From JAABUE01 sp037440925 (lineage in GTDB: Bacteria > Chloroflexota > Anaerolineae > Anaerolineales > Villigracilaceae): a stretch of DNA of 64,000 nucleotides. This document shows positions 27,062 through 34,540 of the stretch, piece by piece. The number at the start of each line of letters is the position of its first letter. The stretch's first letter is position 1. The position numbers and the translations under genes are program-made. The DNA is taken from positions 1 through 64,000 of the forward strand of contig JBBITF010000016.1 of the NCBI GenBank assembly GCA_037440925.1, read 5' to 3'. The notes beneath the pieces were generated by a model. The model was given only the letters and a program-made list of their open reading frames with translations. It was not told where the DNA came from and ran no database searches.

Positions 27062-27817
27062 ATGGTCAGCGAATATACAGCCAAACCCATTATCATTGCC
27101 CGCAATGTGCATAAATGGTACGGTCATTTCCATGCCCTCAAGGGAATCAACATGGAGGTAAAAAGAGGGGAAGTGATTGTCATCTTTGGCCCTTCTGGCT
27201 CTGGAAAATCTACGTTCATCCGCACCATCAACCGGCTGGAAGAACACCAGGAAGGTCAAATCATTGTAGACGATATTGAATTGACCCACGATTTACGCAA
27301 TATCGAAGCCATCCGTATGGAAACCGGCATGGTCTTCCAACAATTCAACCTGTTCCCACATTTGACCGTGATGCAAAATATCACTCTCGCCCCTATTCAG
27401 GTACGAAAATGGGACAGAGAAAGAGCAGAGAGTATCGCTCGGCAATTGTTGGAACGTGTCGGCATCCCAGAGCAAGCCGATAAATATCCCGGCCAACTTT
27501 CCGGCGGACAGCAACAGCGTGTCGCCATTGCACGCGCTCTGGCCATGCAGCCGAAAATTATGCTGTTCGATGAACCGACCTCCGCTCTCGACCCGGAAAT
27601 GATCAAAGAAGTGTTAGATGTCATGATCGAATTGGCTAAGTCTGGCATGACGATGCTAGTGGTCACCCATGAGATGGGCTTTGCCAAAGCCGTTGCCGAC
27701 CGCATGTACTTCTTTGATGATGGGCAAATTGTAGAAAGCGGTACTCCCAACGAAATCTTCAGTAACCCCAAGGAAGATCGCACCAAGTTATTCCTTTCAC
27801 AAATCTTATCCCATTAG
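27062..27817 (+). CDS. Amino-acid ABC importer ATPase (cassette 1)
   Basis: A 251-residue GlnQ/HisP-type ATPase: Walker A GPSGSGKST, Q-loop VFQQFNLFPHLTVMQN, signature LSGGQQQR, Walker B IMLFDEPTSALDPEM, H-loop VTHEMGFA, and the class ending DGQIVESGTPNEIFSNP. All catalytic residues are present. ATG 27062 follows GGAGG with 5 bases between. Last gene of the first cassette. Confidence 0.95.
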   Translation: MVSEYTAKPIIIARNVHKWYGHFHALKGINMEVKRGEVIVIFGPSGSGKSTFIRTINRLEEHQEGQIIVDDIELTHDLRNIEAIRMETGMVFQQFNLFPHLTVMQNITLAPIQVRKWDRERAESIARQLLERVGIPEQADKYPGQLSGGQQQRVAIARALAMQPKIMLFDEPTSALDPEMIKEVLDVMIELAKSGMTMLVVTHEMGFAKAVADRMYFFDDGQIVESGTPNEIFSNPKEDRTKLFLSQILSH

Positions 27818-27955
27818 CCCATGTCGCAGCAATGTACAACGAATTGAAGTAGTAAAAACTTAAAAGAAACAACACCATTCTCTACAGCTAACCCGAAAGG
27901 AGGCTTCCCCCTAAACAAAACTCTTTCATAGCGCGGCCTCCAGCCGCAACCCAAC

Positions 27956-28003
27956 GTAGGACAGGTCTCTGACCTGTCTGGACAGACCAAAGGTCTGTCC
28001 CAC
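27956..28003. repeat. Double hairpin between the two amino-acid importer cassettes
   Basis: Two adjacent stem-loops: ACAGGTC/GACCTGT (27961-27977) and GACAGACC/GGTCTGTC around AAA (27981-27999), flanked by GTAGG and CCCAC. It is wording-related to the GACAAGTC family at 19023 and 59109. The rest of the 272-base gap 27818-28089 has no gene; its last 70 bases are AT-rich and probably contain the promoter of the second cassette, though I cannot fix a convincing -35/-10 pair. Confidence 0.6.
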
Positions 28004-28089
28004 GACATTTGCGCATTCAATACAAATGTTGCACGGTAATACTATAACATAACATCCATTCAACATATTTATATTCTTGGAGGAGAAAA

Positions 28090-28986
28090 ATGAAAAAACT
28101 GCTCACGCTGGTTACTTTGACAACGGTTCTCGCCGTCTTTTTGACCGCTTGCGGAGGCGGAGGCGGGGCTAGTAACCTGTTGGACGACATCAAAGCGCGC
28201 GGTTATATTATGGTCTCGACCGATCCGAACTATGAACCGCAATCTTTCCTGAACACCGAAGGCAAACGGCCCTCGGATACCAAATGTCCCTCCGATGCAT
28301 TGACCACTGCCGAAATGCAAGGCTTCGATGTGGATGTTGCCAAAGCAATCGGCACCGCATTGGGCGTCGAAACCTGTTTTGCCACACCTAACTGGGATGC
28401 CATCACAGCCGGCAACTGGTCCAATAAATGGGACATCAGCGTTGGCTCGATGACCATTACTACCGAACGCCAGAAAGTCCTCGATTTCAGCGTTCCGTAT
28501 TACTACACGCCGGCTGTTGTGGCCGTAGGCAAGGACGCGCCCTTTGCCTCCCTCGATGACCTGGCCGGGCAGGCTCTATGTGCGGGCGTTTCAACCACTT
28601 ACGACACCTGGCTGAACAAAGGCGACCTCGGCCTGCCCGAAACGTCCATCTACGCCCAGCCGCCAGAAGGCGTTATCCCTGTGTTGCTAGACACCGACCA
28701 GGAATGTGCCCAGGCGCTGGCCGCCGGCCGCCAAGATTTTGTCGGCTACGTCACCTCACAGACAGTAGTCAACGCCAATATTGCCGCCGGCCTGCCTGTG
28801 AGACAACTTGGTTCTCCTGTTTATTCAGAAGACCTGGCTGCGGCCTTCGACAAAGCCTCTACGCTTAGCACAGAATCTCTGCGCGCCGAAGTGGACAAAA
28901 TCATTACCGCCATGCACGCCGATGGCACCTTGAGCGCCCTTTCCATACAGTGGTTTGGCGAAGACCTGACACAGTCTCCTAAATAG
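28090..28986 (+). CDS. Amino-acid ABC importer, solute-binding lipoprotein (cassette 2)
   Basis: A 298-residue family 3 solute-binding lipoprotein with signal MKKLLTLVTLTTVLAVFLTAC and a Gly-rich linker. Motifs: GYIMVSTDPNYEPQSFLNTEG, GFDVDVAKAIGTALGVETCF, WDISVGSMTITTERQKVLDFSVPYYYTPA and LSIQWFGEDLTQSPK. An insertion with two Cys (KCPSDALTTAEMQ) near residue 60 distinguishes it from cassette 1, so ligands probably differ. GGAGGAG before ATG is nearly identical to cassette 1. Confidence 0.92.
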   Translation: MKKLLTLVTLTTVLAVFLTACGGGGGASNLLDDIKARGYIMVSTDPNYEPQSFLNTEGKRPSDTKCPSDALTTAEMQGFDVDVAKAIGTALGVETCFATPNWDAITAGNWSNKWDISVGSMTITTERQKVLDFSVPYYYTPAVVAVGKDAPFASLDDLAGQALCAGVSTTYDTWLNKGDLGLPETSIYAQPPEGVIPVLLDTDQECAQALAAGRQDFVGYVTSQTVVNANIAAGLPVRQLGSPVYSEDLAAAFDKASTLSTESLRAEVDKIITAMHADGTLSALSIQWFGEDLTQSPK

Positions 28987-29000
28987 ATCAAGCCTCAGCA

Positions 29001-29119
29001 GACCCTAAAGGTTTTCTTTTGAAAAACCTTTAGGGTCAATGCTGTTTAGATAACGTTTCTGGAGTGCGAAATCTCTCGATTTCGCCCGAAGTCTTGAGAC
29101 TTCGGAGTCCTTATCTAAA
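29001..29119. repeat. Composite nested hairpin block
   Basis: Between solute-binding and permease genes of cassette 2. A 16-base stem GACCCTAAAGG.../...CCTTTAGGGTC occupies 29001-29037. A larger cruciform TTTAGATAA (29045-29053)/TTATCTAAA (29111-29119) then encloses two further hairpins: GCGAAAT/ATTTCGC (29066-29085) and CCGAAGTCT/AGACTTCGG (29086-29105), the latter nearly identical to that at 8667-8686. The word CCTTTAGGGTC reappears near 29130. No gene in 28987-29154. Confidence 0.75.
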
Positions 29120-29154
29120 TAGTATTGCCTTTAGGGTCTCCCAAGGAGTAAGAG

Positions 29155-30000
29155 ATGGAGCAGACGAAAAACAACAGGAATAATAAAAGCCTTGCAGACC
29201 AAATCTATGAAGCGCAAATCCAGCAAAAGCGCATCTTTACTGCCAACGTCGCCATCTCATGGATTGTTCTACTGCTCTTTTTACTATATCTTTTCAGCGG
29301 TGCATCTTTATCCTTAGGGGGAATCCAACTGAAAACCATACAACTTGACCGTGAGTTCATCAAAGAAAACCTGGCGTTCGTTGCCAGTGGCGCTGGAGTC
29401 ACAATTTTTATTTCCACACTCTCGATATTGCTTGCCACCAGTTTGGCGCTGTTGGCAGCCCTGGGGAGGCTTTCGAACTTCCCGCCCATTTATGCGCTGA
29501 GCACTTTCTATGTATCCCTCATTCGCGGCACGCCGCTCTACCTGCAAATTTTCTTTTTCTTCCTGGCTCTGCCGCAATTGGGTATTATCTTGCCTGGTCT
29601 GTGGGCCGGCGTGCTGGCGCTTGGCCTCAATTATGGCGCCTATGAGAGCGAGGTCTTCCGCGCGGCTCTGAGTTCGGTCGGCAAAGGTCAACGTGAGGCG
29701 GCGCTTGCTATTGGCATGACCCAAAGACAAATGATGCAGCGCATCGTCCTGCCCCAGGCGCTGCGCTTTGCTATCCCGCCGCTGGGCAATGACTTCATCT
29801 CCATGCTCAAAGACTCGGCGCTGGTGGCAGCGACGGGCTTCGTCCACGAACTGATGTGGCGCGCGACCAAAGTCGGCCGGGCCACCTTCCACAATCTGGA
29901 AGCGCTTATCATGGCGGCTATTTTCTACTGGATCATGACCCTGGTGTTCAGTTACTTCCAAAGCCGCATCGAAGCCAACCTGGCCAAAGGAGACCGTTGA
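29155..30000 (+). CDS. Amino-acid ABC importer permease (cassette 2)
   Basis: A 281-residue permease of the HisM/GlnP class. A charged Asn-rich N-terminus is followed by a membrane helix at about 30-50, AFVASGAGVTIFISTLSILLATSLALLAALGRLS, the motif VSLIRGTPLYLQIFFFFLALPQLG, and EAA loop LNYGAYESEVFRAALSSVGKGQREAALAIGMTQRQMMQRIVLPQALRFAIPPLGNDFI. CAAGGAG precedes ATG 29155. The stop is 1 base before the ATPase start, so the two are coupled. Confidence 0.93.
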   Translation: MEQTKNNRNNKSLADQIYEAQIQQKRIFTANVAISWIVLLLFLLYLFSGASLSLGGIQLKTIQLDREFIKENLAFVASGAGVTIFISTLSILLATSLALLAALGRLSNFPPIYALSTFYVSLIRGTPLYLQIFFFFLALPQLGIILPGLWAGVLALGLNYGAYESEVFRAALSSVGKGQREAALAIGMTQRQMMQRIVLPQALRFAIPPLGNDFISMLKDSALVAATGFVHELMWRATKVGRATFHNLEALIMAAIFYWIMTLVFSYFQSRIEANLAKGDR

Positions 30001-30001
30001 C

Positions 30002-30763
30002 ATGTCTGCTATTGTCAAAATCTCGAATCTCAACAAATACTTTGGCCGCTTGCATGTCTTACGCAACATCAATCTGGAAGTCAAACGAAGCGAGGTGGTC
30101 TGTATCATCGGACGCAGCGGCTCCGGTAAAAGCACCCTGCTTCGCTGCATCAACTTCTTGGAAGAGCCTTCCACAGGCACTATCGAAGTAGAAGGGCTGG
30201 TCGTCAAGGCTGGTGGAAAGGGCAAGGAGCACTCTAGCCTGATCCATGCAATTCGTCTGAAAACCGGCATGGTCTTCCAAGAGTTCAACCTCTTCCCACA
30301 CATGAGCGTACTAGAAAACGTCATCGAGGGGCCGATCACAGTCAAGGGAATGGAACGCTCCCAAGCCATCGAGATTGCAGAAATGAACCTCCAGCGGGTT
30401 GGCTTGATCGAGAAAAAGAACGAATATCCCAACCGGCTCTCCGGCGGCCAGAAACAGCGCGTTGCCATTGCGCGCGCCCTGGCCATGGAACCGCGTGTCA
30501 TGCTGTTCGACGAACCGACCTCCGCGCTCGACCCCGAATTGATCGGCGAGGTGCTGAACGTCATGAAGAAAGTCGCTGCCGAAGGCATGACCATGCTGGT
30601 GGTAACACATGAAATGGGCTTCGCCAAAGATGTAGCCGACCGGGTGGTCGTGCTGGGCGAAGGCACCATCATCGAAGAAGGCCCGCCTGCGAATATCTTC
30701 TCCAACCCCAAACACAACCAGACCAAAGCGCTGATCGACCGCTACCGATCAGCGGAAAGATAA
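30002..30763 (+). CDS. Amino-acid ABC importer ATPase (cassette 2)
   Basis: A 253-residue GlnQ-type ATPase: Walker A GRSGSGKST, Q-loop VFQEFNLFPHMSVLEN, signature LSGGQKQR, Walker B VMLFDEPTSALDPEL, H-loop VTHEMGFAKDVADRVV. It closely resembles the cassette 1 ATPase, suggesting duplication of the whole importer or a common source. An intrinsic terminator follows 17 bases after the stop. Confidence 0.95.
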   Translation: MSAIVKISNLNKYFGRLHVLRNINLEVKRSEVVCIIGRSGSGKSTLLRCINFLEEPSTGTIEVEGLVVKAGGKGKEHSSLIHAIRLKTGMVFQEFNLFPHMSVLENVIEGPITVKGMERSQAIEIAEMNLQRVGLIEKKNEYPNRLSGGQKQRVAIARALAMEPRVMLFDEPTSALDPELIGEVLNVMKKVAAEGMTMLVVTHEMGFAKDVADRVVVLGEGTIIEEGPPANIFSNPKHNQTKALIDRYRSAER

Positions 30764-30780
30764 CAAGAACCGCACACTGA

Positions 30781-30810
30781 ATTCCCGTCACGCCTGTGGC
30801 GGGAATTTTT
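30781..30810 (+). terminator. Intrinsic terminator after amino-acid importer 2
   Basis: Arms ATTCCCGTCAC (30781-30791) and GTGGCGGGAAT (30796-30806), 11 base pairs including one G-U, followed by TTTTT. Closes the second amino-acid importer operon. Confidence 0.85.
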
Positions 30811-30815
30811 GGCAG

Positions 30816-30821
30816 TATAAT
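30816..30821 (+). promoter_or_regulatory. -10 box before the methyltransferase operon
   Basis: TATAAT in the context AGTATAATCAG, 34 bases before ATG 30856 and directly after the terminator. No good -35 hexamer at 16-18 bases. The same 11 bases surround the box at 55933. Confidence 0.5.
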
Positions 30822-30855
30822 CAGCCCGCATTTTCAATCAGGAGAACCTGACAAC

Positions 30856-31548
30856 ATGGACTCACACCGAACATCGAAAAGCGGGCAATACTGGAAAGAT
30901 CACATCCTGAGTTGGGAAGCCAGCGCCTACTACAAGGACACACCCCACAAAGCCGGTCTCTGGGATCGCCTCTCGACCGTCTTTCGCGGCGATGCCATGT
31001 ACGTGCGCATGAGCGCCGCGCTGGAACTGCTCAAGCCCCACGTTGAGGGTAAAACGATCCTGGACATTGGCTGCGCCTCCGGGCGCTTTGCCTTCCAACT
31101 GCTGGAGGCGGGCGCCGCCAAAGTGCATGGGGTGGACATTTCCCCGGAAGCCATCCAAATCGCAAATGAACGTAGCGCCCAAGCGGGACTGACGGACCGG
31201 CTGGCATTTTCCGTGGCCGACGCCGCTCATCCTGGCGCCCCGCTTCTCAAATCGGACCTGGTGACTGCCCTGGGCGTCATCGAGTACTTCGACCCTGAGA
31301 CCATGTCCGCCTTCCTCGGCAACTTGCAAGCGCCATACCTCTTCCTGGATTTTCCCGACATCTCGCGCCGCAGAGAATTCCCCACCTGGGCGCTGCGCCA
31401 GGTGTACATCCGCGTCAACCGACTGCCAGGCGTGTATCTCTACCACCCGGAAGAATTCACCCGCCTGGCCGAACCCTTCGGCTTTCGAGGCCTACGCGTA
31501 ATCAAGCGCGACACCTTTTTCTTCGTGACCAACTTGCCGCAGCCATGA
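30856..31548 (+). CDS. Class I SAM-dependent methyltransferase
   Basis: A 230-residue methyltransferase. Motif I is ILDIGCASGRFAFQLLEAGA near residue 72, followed by the acidic loop VHGVDISPEAIQIANERS and the post-II motif SDLVTALGVIEYFDPE. The C-terminal part (LDFPDISRRREFPTWALRQVYIRVNR) resembles methyltransferases acting on small molecules or glycans, but the substrate is unknown. ATG 30856 follows AGGAG. A 4-base overlap with the polysaccharide deacetylase suggests a joint role in modifying a cell-envelope glycan (inference from position only). Confidence 0.85.
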   Translation: MDSHRTSKSGQYWKDHILSWEASAYYKDTPHKAGLWDRLSTVFRGDAMYVRMSAALELLKPHVEGKTILDIGCASGRFAFQLLEAGAAKVHGVDISPEAIQIANERSAQAGLTDRLAFSVADAAHPGAPLLKSDLVTALGVIEYFDPETMSAFLGNLQAPYLFLDFPDISRRREFPTWALRQVYIRVNRLPGVYLYHPEEFTRLAEPFGFRGLRVIKRDTFFFVTNLPQP

Positions 31549-32441
31549 ATCACAAAATCGCCTGCCTGACGCTCGACATGGAACCTGACTACGGCGACCC
31601 ACAGGGTCGCATCCGCCTGCTGGAAAACCCGGCCTATTTCGAGCGCTACACACACATCATCCAAAAGTATGGCGGCAAAGTGACTATGTTCACAGTTGCC
31701 TGTCTCTTCGAACGGTATGGAGAGCATTTCAGGCAACTTGCCCGCCAGATTCCACTCGAATATGCCGCTCACTCCTACAGCCATGACCCAGAAAATGCCG
31801 ACAGTCGCGAGGAAATCCAAGCCTCCCGGCGCGCCCTGCAACAGTTCGACGCTCAGGCCCTGCCCGGCTATCGCGCTCCTATCGGGCAGATCACCCAGGC
31901 CGGCCTTGCGCGCCTGCTGGATTGCGGATTCGCCTACGACGCCAGCCTCTACCCCTCTTTCCGCCCCGGCAGATACGGCTACTCGAACCTGAACATGCCA
32001 AACACGCCCTTCCGGGTAAAGCGCGGAGGAGAGGAACTGCTCGAATTTCCGTTCACCAGCCTGTCGGGAGTCCGAATCGTGTTCGGCCTGAGTTACGTCA
32101 AACTGCTGGGGTGGGGGCTGTATTCCTGGCTGTGGAAAAGGTTCGGTCTGCCGGATATCGTTCTTGTCCTTTCGCATCCCCACGATTTCTATTTCCATGA
32201 ACTGGCAGGTTACCACCCGGTCAGCCTGGAAAAACTGGCCTTTTCGCGCAACGCAAAGCGCGCCTTCGAATATTATGACAAGATGCTCGCTGAACTCCAA
32301 CGCCAGGGATACGAATTCCGCTTTGTCAGCGAGGCCTATCACTACATGCAAAACATGCCTGACTTGTATCAAATCCCGCTGGAAAGATGGGGAAACAAAA
32401 AAACCCGTCGAAAAACGGGGAATGCGCTGGGAGGGACTTGA
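31545..32441 (+). CDS. Polysaccharide deacetylase family protein
   Basis: A 298-residue NodB-homology (CE4) protein. Motif 1 is LDMEPDYG with the metal Asp, motif 2 HSYSHD with the paired His residues, motif 3 GYRAPIGQ, then a His in LSHPHDFYFHE. It has no signal peptide, so the substrate may be a cytosolic lipid-linked sugar. The last 15 residues are encoded by the terminator and 3' end of the antisense tRNA-Leu gene (32396-32441), an unusual overlap giving a basic tail KKTRRKTG. The reading frame has no earlier stop. Confidence 0.87.
   Translation: MNHKIACLTLDMEPDYGDPQGRIRLLENPAYFERYTHIIQKYGGKVTMFTVACLFERYGEHFRQLARQIPLEYAAHSYSHDPENADSREEIQASRRALQQFDAQALPGYRAPIGQITQAGLARLLDCGFAYDASLYPSFRPGRYGYSNLNMPNTPFRVKRGGEELLEFPFTSLSGVRIVFGLSYVKLLGWGLYSWLWKRFGLPDIVLVLSHPHDFYFHELAGYHPVSLEKLAFSRNAKRAFEYYDKMLAELQRQGYEFRFVSEAYHYMQNMPDLYQIPLERWGNKKTRRKTGNALGGT
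32396..32420 (-). terminator. Intrinsic terminator of tRNA-Leu
   Basis: On the minus strand CCCGT and ACGGG arms around TTTTCG are followed by TTTTTTTG. It starts 3 bases after the tRNA 3' end and lies wholly inside the 3' end of the deacetylase gene on the plus strand. Confidence 0.8.
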
Positions 32442-32504
32442 ACCCTCACGCCTTGCGGCACATGGCCCTCAACCATGCCTGTCTGCCAATTCCAGCACCA
32501 GCGC
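32423..32504 (-). tRNA. tRNA-Leu (anticodon GAG)
   Basis: An 82-base class II tRNA: acceptor GCGCTGG paired with CCAGCGC, a D-arm containing AATTGGCAGAC, anticodon stem CATGG/CCATG with loop TTGAGGG (anticodon GAG, reading CTC and CTT), a variable arm TGCCGCAAGGCG and a T-arm with GGTTCAAGTCC. Discriminator base A; the terminal CCA is not encoded. Overlaps the deacetylase reading frame by 19 bases in antisense. Confidence 0.96.
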
Positions 32505-32515
32505 GGGCAGGTCGT

Positions 32516-32543
32516 ATTATAATCGCCTTCACAAGCCTGTCAA
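32516..32543 (-). promoter_or_regulatory. Consensus sigma-70 promoter of tRNA-Leu
   Basis: TTGACA (plus 32543-32538), a 16-base spacer and TATAAT (32521-32516) on the minus strand, 11 bases from the mature tRNA 5' end. The core ATTATAAT is its own reverse complement, so a -10 box also reads toward plsX, but no -35 hexamer accompanies it there. Confidence 0.8.
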
Positions 32544-32569
32544 CCCAATCGAAATGACCGGGAGGTTGT

Positions 32570-33589
32570 ATGACCAGAATTGTTGTAGACGCCATGGGAA
32601 GCGATTGCTTCCCTCAACCCGACGTAGAAGGCGCTGTAATGGCAGCCCGCGAATACGGCGTGGAAATCATCCTCGTAGGAGACGAATCGAAAATCAAGCC
32701 TGTGCTTGCTTCCGTTAAATCGAGCGACCTGCCCATCCGCATCGTCCACGCCCCCGAAATGCTGACCATGCAAGATAAGGGCATGGCGCTGGCGCTCAAA
32801 GCCCGCCGTCCCAATGCAAAGAACTCCATGGCCATAGGCATTGACCTGGTCAAGAACGGCGAAGCGGACGCTTTTGTCACAGCCGGCAACACCGGCGCAG
32901 CCATGGCAACCGCCTATTTCCGGCTCGGCACCATCCCCGGCGTGGACTTGCCTGCATTGGCGCCTGTCTTCCCGACCGCCAGCGGCGCTTGTGTAGTACT
33001 GGATGTAGGCGCCAACCCAGATGTCAAGCCAGAAAACCTGCTGCAATTTGGCATCATGGGCAGCATCTACGCCGAAAAAGTGCGCGGTGTCAAATCTCCA
33101 AAAGTCGGGCTGGTCTCCAACGGCGAGGAGGAAGGCAAGGGCAACCACCTCGTCAAAGAAGCGACTCCTTTGCTGAAAGCCTCTGGCCTGAACTTTTACG
33201 GGAACGTAGAAGGCAAGGAAGTCATTGGCGGCAAAGTAGACGTAGCAATTACCGACGGCTTCGTCGGCAACGTTATGCTCAAAACTGCCGAAGCAGTAGC
33301 CAAGTTGATTACAGACAAAATCAAGGAGGCCATCAAAAACGGCGGGCTGCTGGCGATGCTGGGCGGGCTGCTGGTCAAGCCGGCCCTGGGCAGCATCAAG
33401 AAATTGCTCGACCCCAGCGAGCATGGCGCGGCGCCGCTGCTGGGCGTCAACGGGCTGGTCTTCATCGGGCATGGCCGCTCGGACGCCAACGCCATCAAGA
33501 ACGCTGTCCGCGTAGCGAAAGAGGCCGCCGAAGCGCATATCATCGAATCGCTCAGAGATGCCATCGAGGAAAGTTTGAAAGTCCAATAA
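32570..33589 (+). CDS. plsX: Phosphate acyltransferase PlsX
   Basis: A 339-residue peripheral membrane enzyme transferring acyl groups from acyl-ACP to phosphate, the first step of the PlsX/PlsY route of phospholipid synthesis. Family motifs: RIVVDAMGSDCFPQPDVEGAV at the N-terminus, AFVTAGNTGAAMATA, LDVGANPDVKPENLLQFG, GLVSNGEEEGKGNHLVKE, NFYGNVEGKEV, VAITDGFVGNVMLKTAE, LLGVNGLVFIGHGRS. Length is normal. GGGAGG precedes ATG 32570. Often found next to fabH, fabD or acpP, but no fatty-acid genes follow here. Confidence 0.96.
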   Translation: MTRIVVDAMGSDCFPQPDVEGAVMAAREYGVEIILVGDESKIKPVLASVKSSDLPIRIVHAPEMLTMQDKGMALALKARRPNAKNSMAIGIDLVKNGEADAFVTAGNTGAAMATAYFRLGTIPGVDLPALAPVFPTASGACVVLDVGANPDVKPENLLQFGIMGSIYAEKVRGVKSPKVGLVSNGEEEGKGNHLVKEATPLLKASGLNFYGNVEGKEVIGGKVDVAITDGFVGNVMLKTAEAVAKLITDKIKEAIKNGGLLAMLGGLLVKPALGSIKKLLDPSEHGAAPLLGVNGLVFIGHGRSDANAIKNAVRVAKEAAEAHIIESLRDAIEESLKVQ

Positions 33590-33593
33590 AGTA

Positions 33594-33691
33594 ACGCCGG
33601 GCTCCGCCCGGTACCGACCAAAAGTCGGCGCTGCACCGCCCAAACGCAATGCCTGGCTCCGCCCGACGCCGACCAAAGGTCGGCGGTACAC
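33594..33691. repeat. Tandem duplicated mosaic hairpins
   Basis: Two diverged copies of one unit: GCCGGGCTCCGCCCG-GTACCGACCAAAAGTCGGCG, then GCCTGGCTCCGCCCG-ACGCCGACCAAAGGTCGGCG, separated by about 20 bases. Each unit holds two stem-loops (CGGG/CCCG and CCGACC/GGTCGG types). It occupies most of the plsX-HEPN gap and is related in wording to repeats at 4698 and 24072. Confidence 0.75.
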
Positions 33692-33705
33692 AAGGTAAAA
33701 AGGCT

Positions 33706-34140
33706 ATGAACCCTCCTCCCCAAAAACTGGATTTGACTTCACTGGAAAAGGCGCTGACCTCATTGTCGCAACTTTACCAGCGCGTATCCGATGAATCCTT
33801 CATGTCCAAACAAGATCATGTCGTTCGGTTTGGGTTACAAGCCGGATTGGTCCAAAACCTCGAATTTACCTATGAAGTCTGCTGGAAAATGATGAAACGC
33901 TGGCTGGAAATCAACGCTGGCGAGAACGTAGAAGGTGTGACGCGGCGGGAGTTGTTCCGCATGGCCGCAGAAAATCGTTTGATCGAAAACGTGGACGACT
34001 GGATGACCTTCCGTGAATTGCGCAATCAGACCTCCCATCGCTACGACAGCAAACTGGCGGAAGATGCGCAAGCCCTGATTTCCGACTTCATTCTTGCGGC
34101 AGAGCGGCTATTAGCATACTTGAAAGCCCACAATGATTGA
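33706..34140 (+). CDS. HEPN-domain toxin-like protein (HI0074 family)
   Basis: A 144-residue all-helical protein of the nucleotidyltransferase substrate-binding (HI0074/HEPN) family. EFTYEVCWKMMKRWLE and GVTRRELFRMAAENRLI are family-typical. The putative RNase motif RX4H is intact as Arg106-NQTS-His111 in FRELRNQTSHRY. HEPN proteins paired with MNT nucleotidyltransferases act as type VII toxin-antitoxin modules, in which the antitoxin modifies the HEPN protein on a Tyr close to this motif; here a Tyr follows at HRY. Overlaps the MNT gene by 8 bases. ATG 33706 has AAAAGG upstream; the frame extends to 33649 through the repeat. Toxicity is inferred. Confidence 0.88.
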   Translation: MNPPPQKLDLTSLEKALTSLSQLYQRVSDESFMSKQDHVVRFGLQAGLVQNLEFTYEVCWKMMKRWLEINAGENVEGVTRRELFRMAAENRLIENVDDWMTFRELRNQTSHRYDSKLAEDAQALISDFILAAERLLAYLKAHND

Positions 34141-34465
34141 TCTGACTTCCGCGCAACGGCAAACCATCGCCGACATTTTACAAAGGTTCGTGCCAGATTG
34201 CGAAGCGCGCGCCTTTGGTTCGCGGGTGAGAGGCGCGGCCAAACCTTACTCTGACCTCGACCTTGCCATTGTGGGTAAAACAAAACTGCCTTTCAAGAAG
34301 TTGGCCGCCTTGCGCATCGCCTTCGAGGAATCGGATCTGCCCTTCCGCGTGGACGTGCTGGATTGGCATTCCATCTCGCCCGAATTCCAAAAGGCGATCG
34401 AACAAAACTATGAGACCATTCGAACAGCACCTGCAAGGACAGGCAGCCTTGCAAGAGAAAAGTAG
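34133..34465 (+). CDS. Minimal nucleotidyltransferase (MNT antitoxin-like)
   Basis: A 110-residue polymerase-beta-fold nucleotidyltransferase. The catalytic motif is AFGSRVRGAAKPYSDLDLAI with GSx(4-5)G and the two Asp of SDLDL; a third acidic residue is available at FRVDVLDW. It is the usual partner of the preceding HEPN gene. With GSRVRG close to the GSX10DXD pattern, it should be active in transferring AMP to its HEPN partner. The order (HEPN first, MNT second) and overlap support a two-gene toxin-antitoxin module. Confidence 0.9.
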   Translation: MIDLTSAQRQTIADILQRFVPDCEARAFGSRVRGAAKPYSDLDLAIVGKTKLPFKKLAALRIAFEESDLPFRVDVLDWHSISPEFQKAIEQNYETIRTAPARTGSLAREK

Positions 34466-34540
34466 AAGACATATCCGCTATCGAATTCATCTGAGTTCAC
34501 AGCCTCCCCTTGGGGATGTGTGGTCCGAAAAGAGAGAATC

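Noticed and set aside
32518..32523. TATAAT reading toward plsX
   Set aside because: It is the palindromic mirror of the tRNA-Leu -10 box, and no -35 hexamer lies at a suitable distance on the plus strand.
33594..33691. Short repeats between plsX and the HEPN gene as a possible CRISPR array
   Set aside because: Only two diverged copies, each itself palindromic, no uniform spacers and no cas genes nearby.
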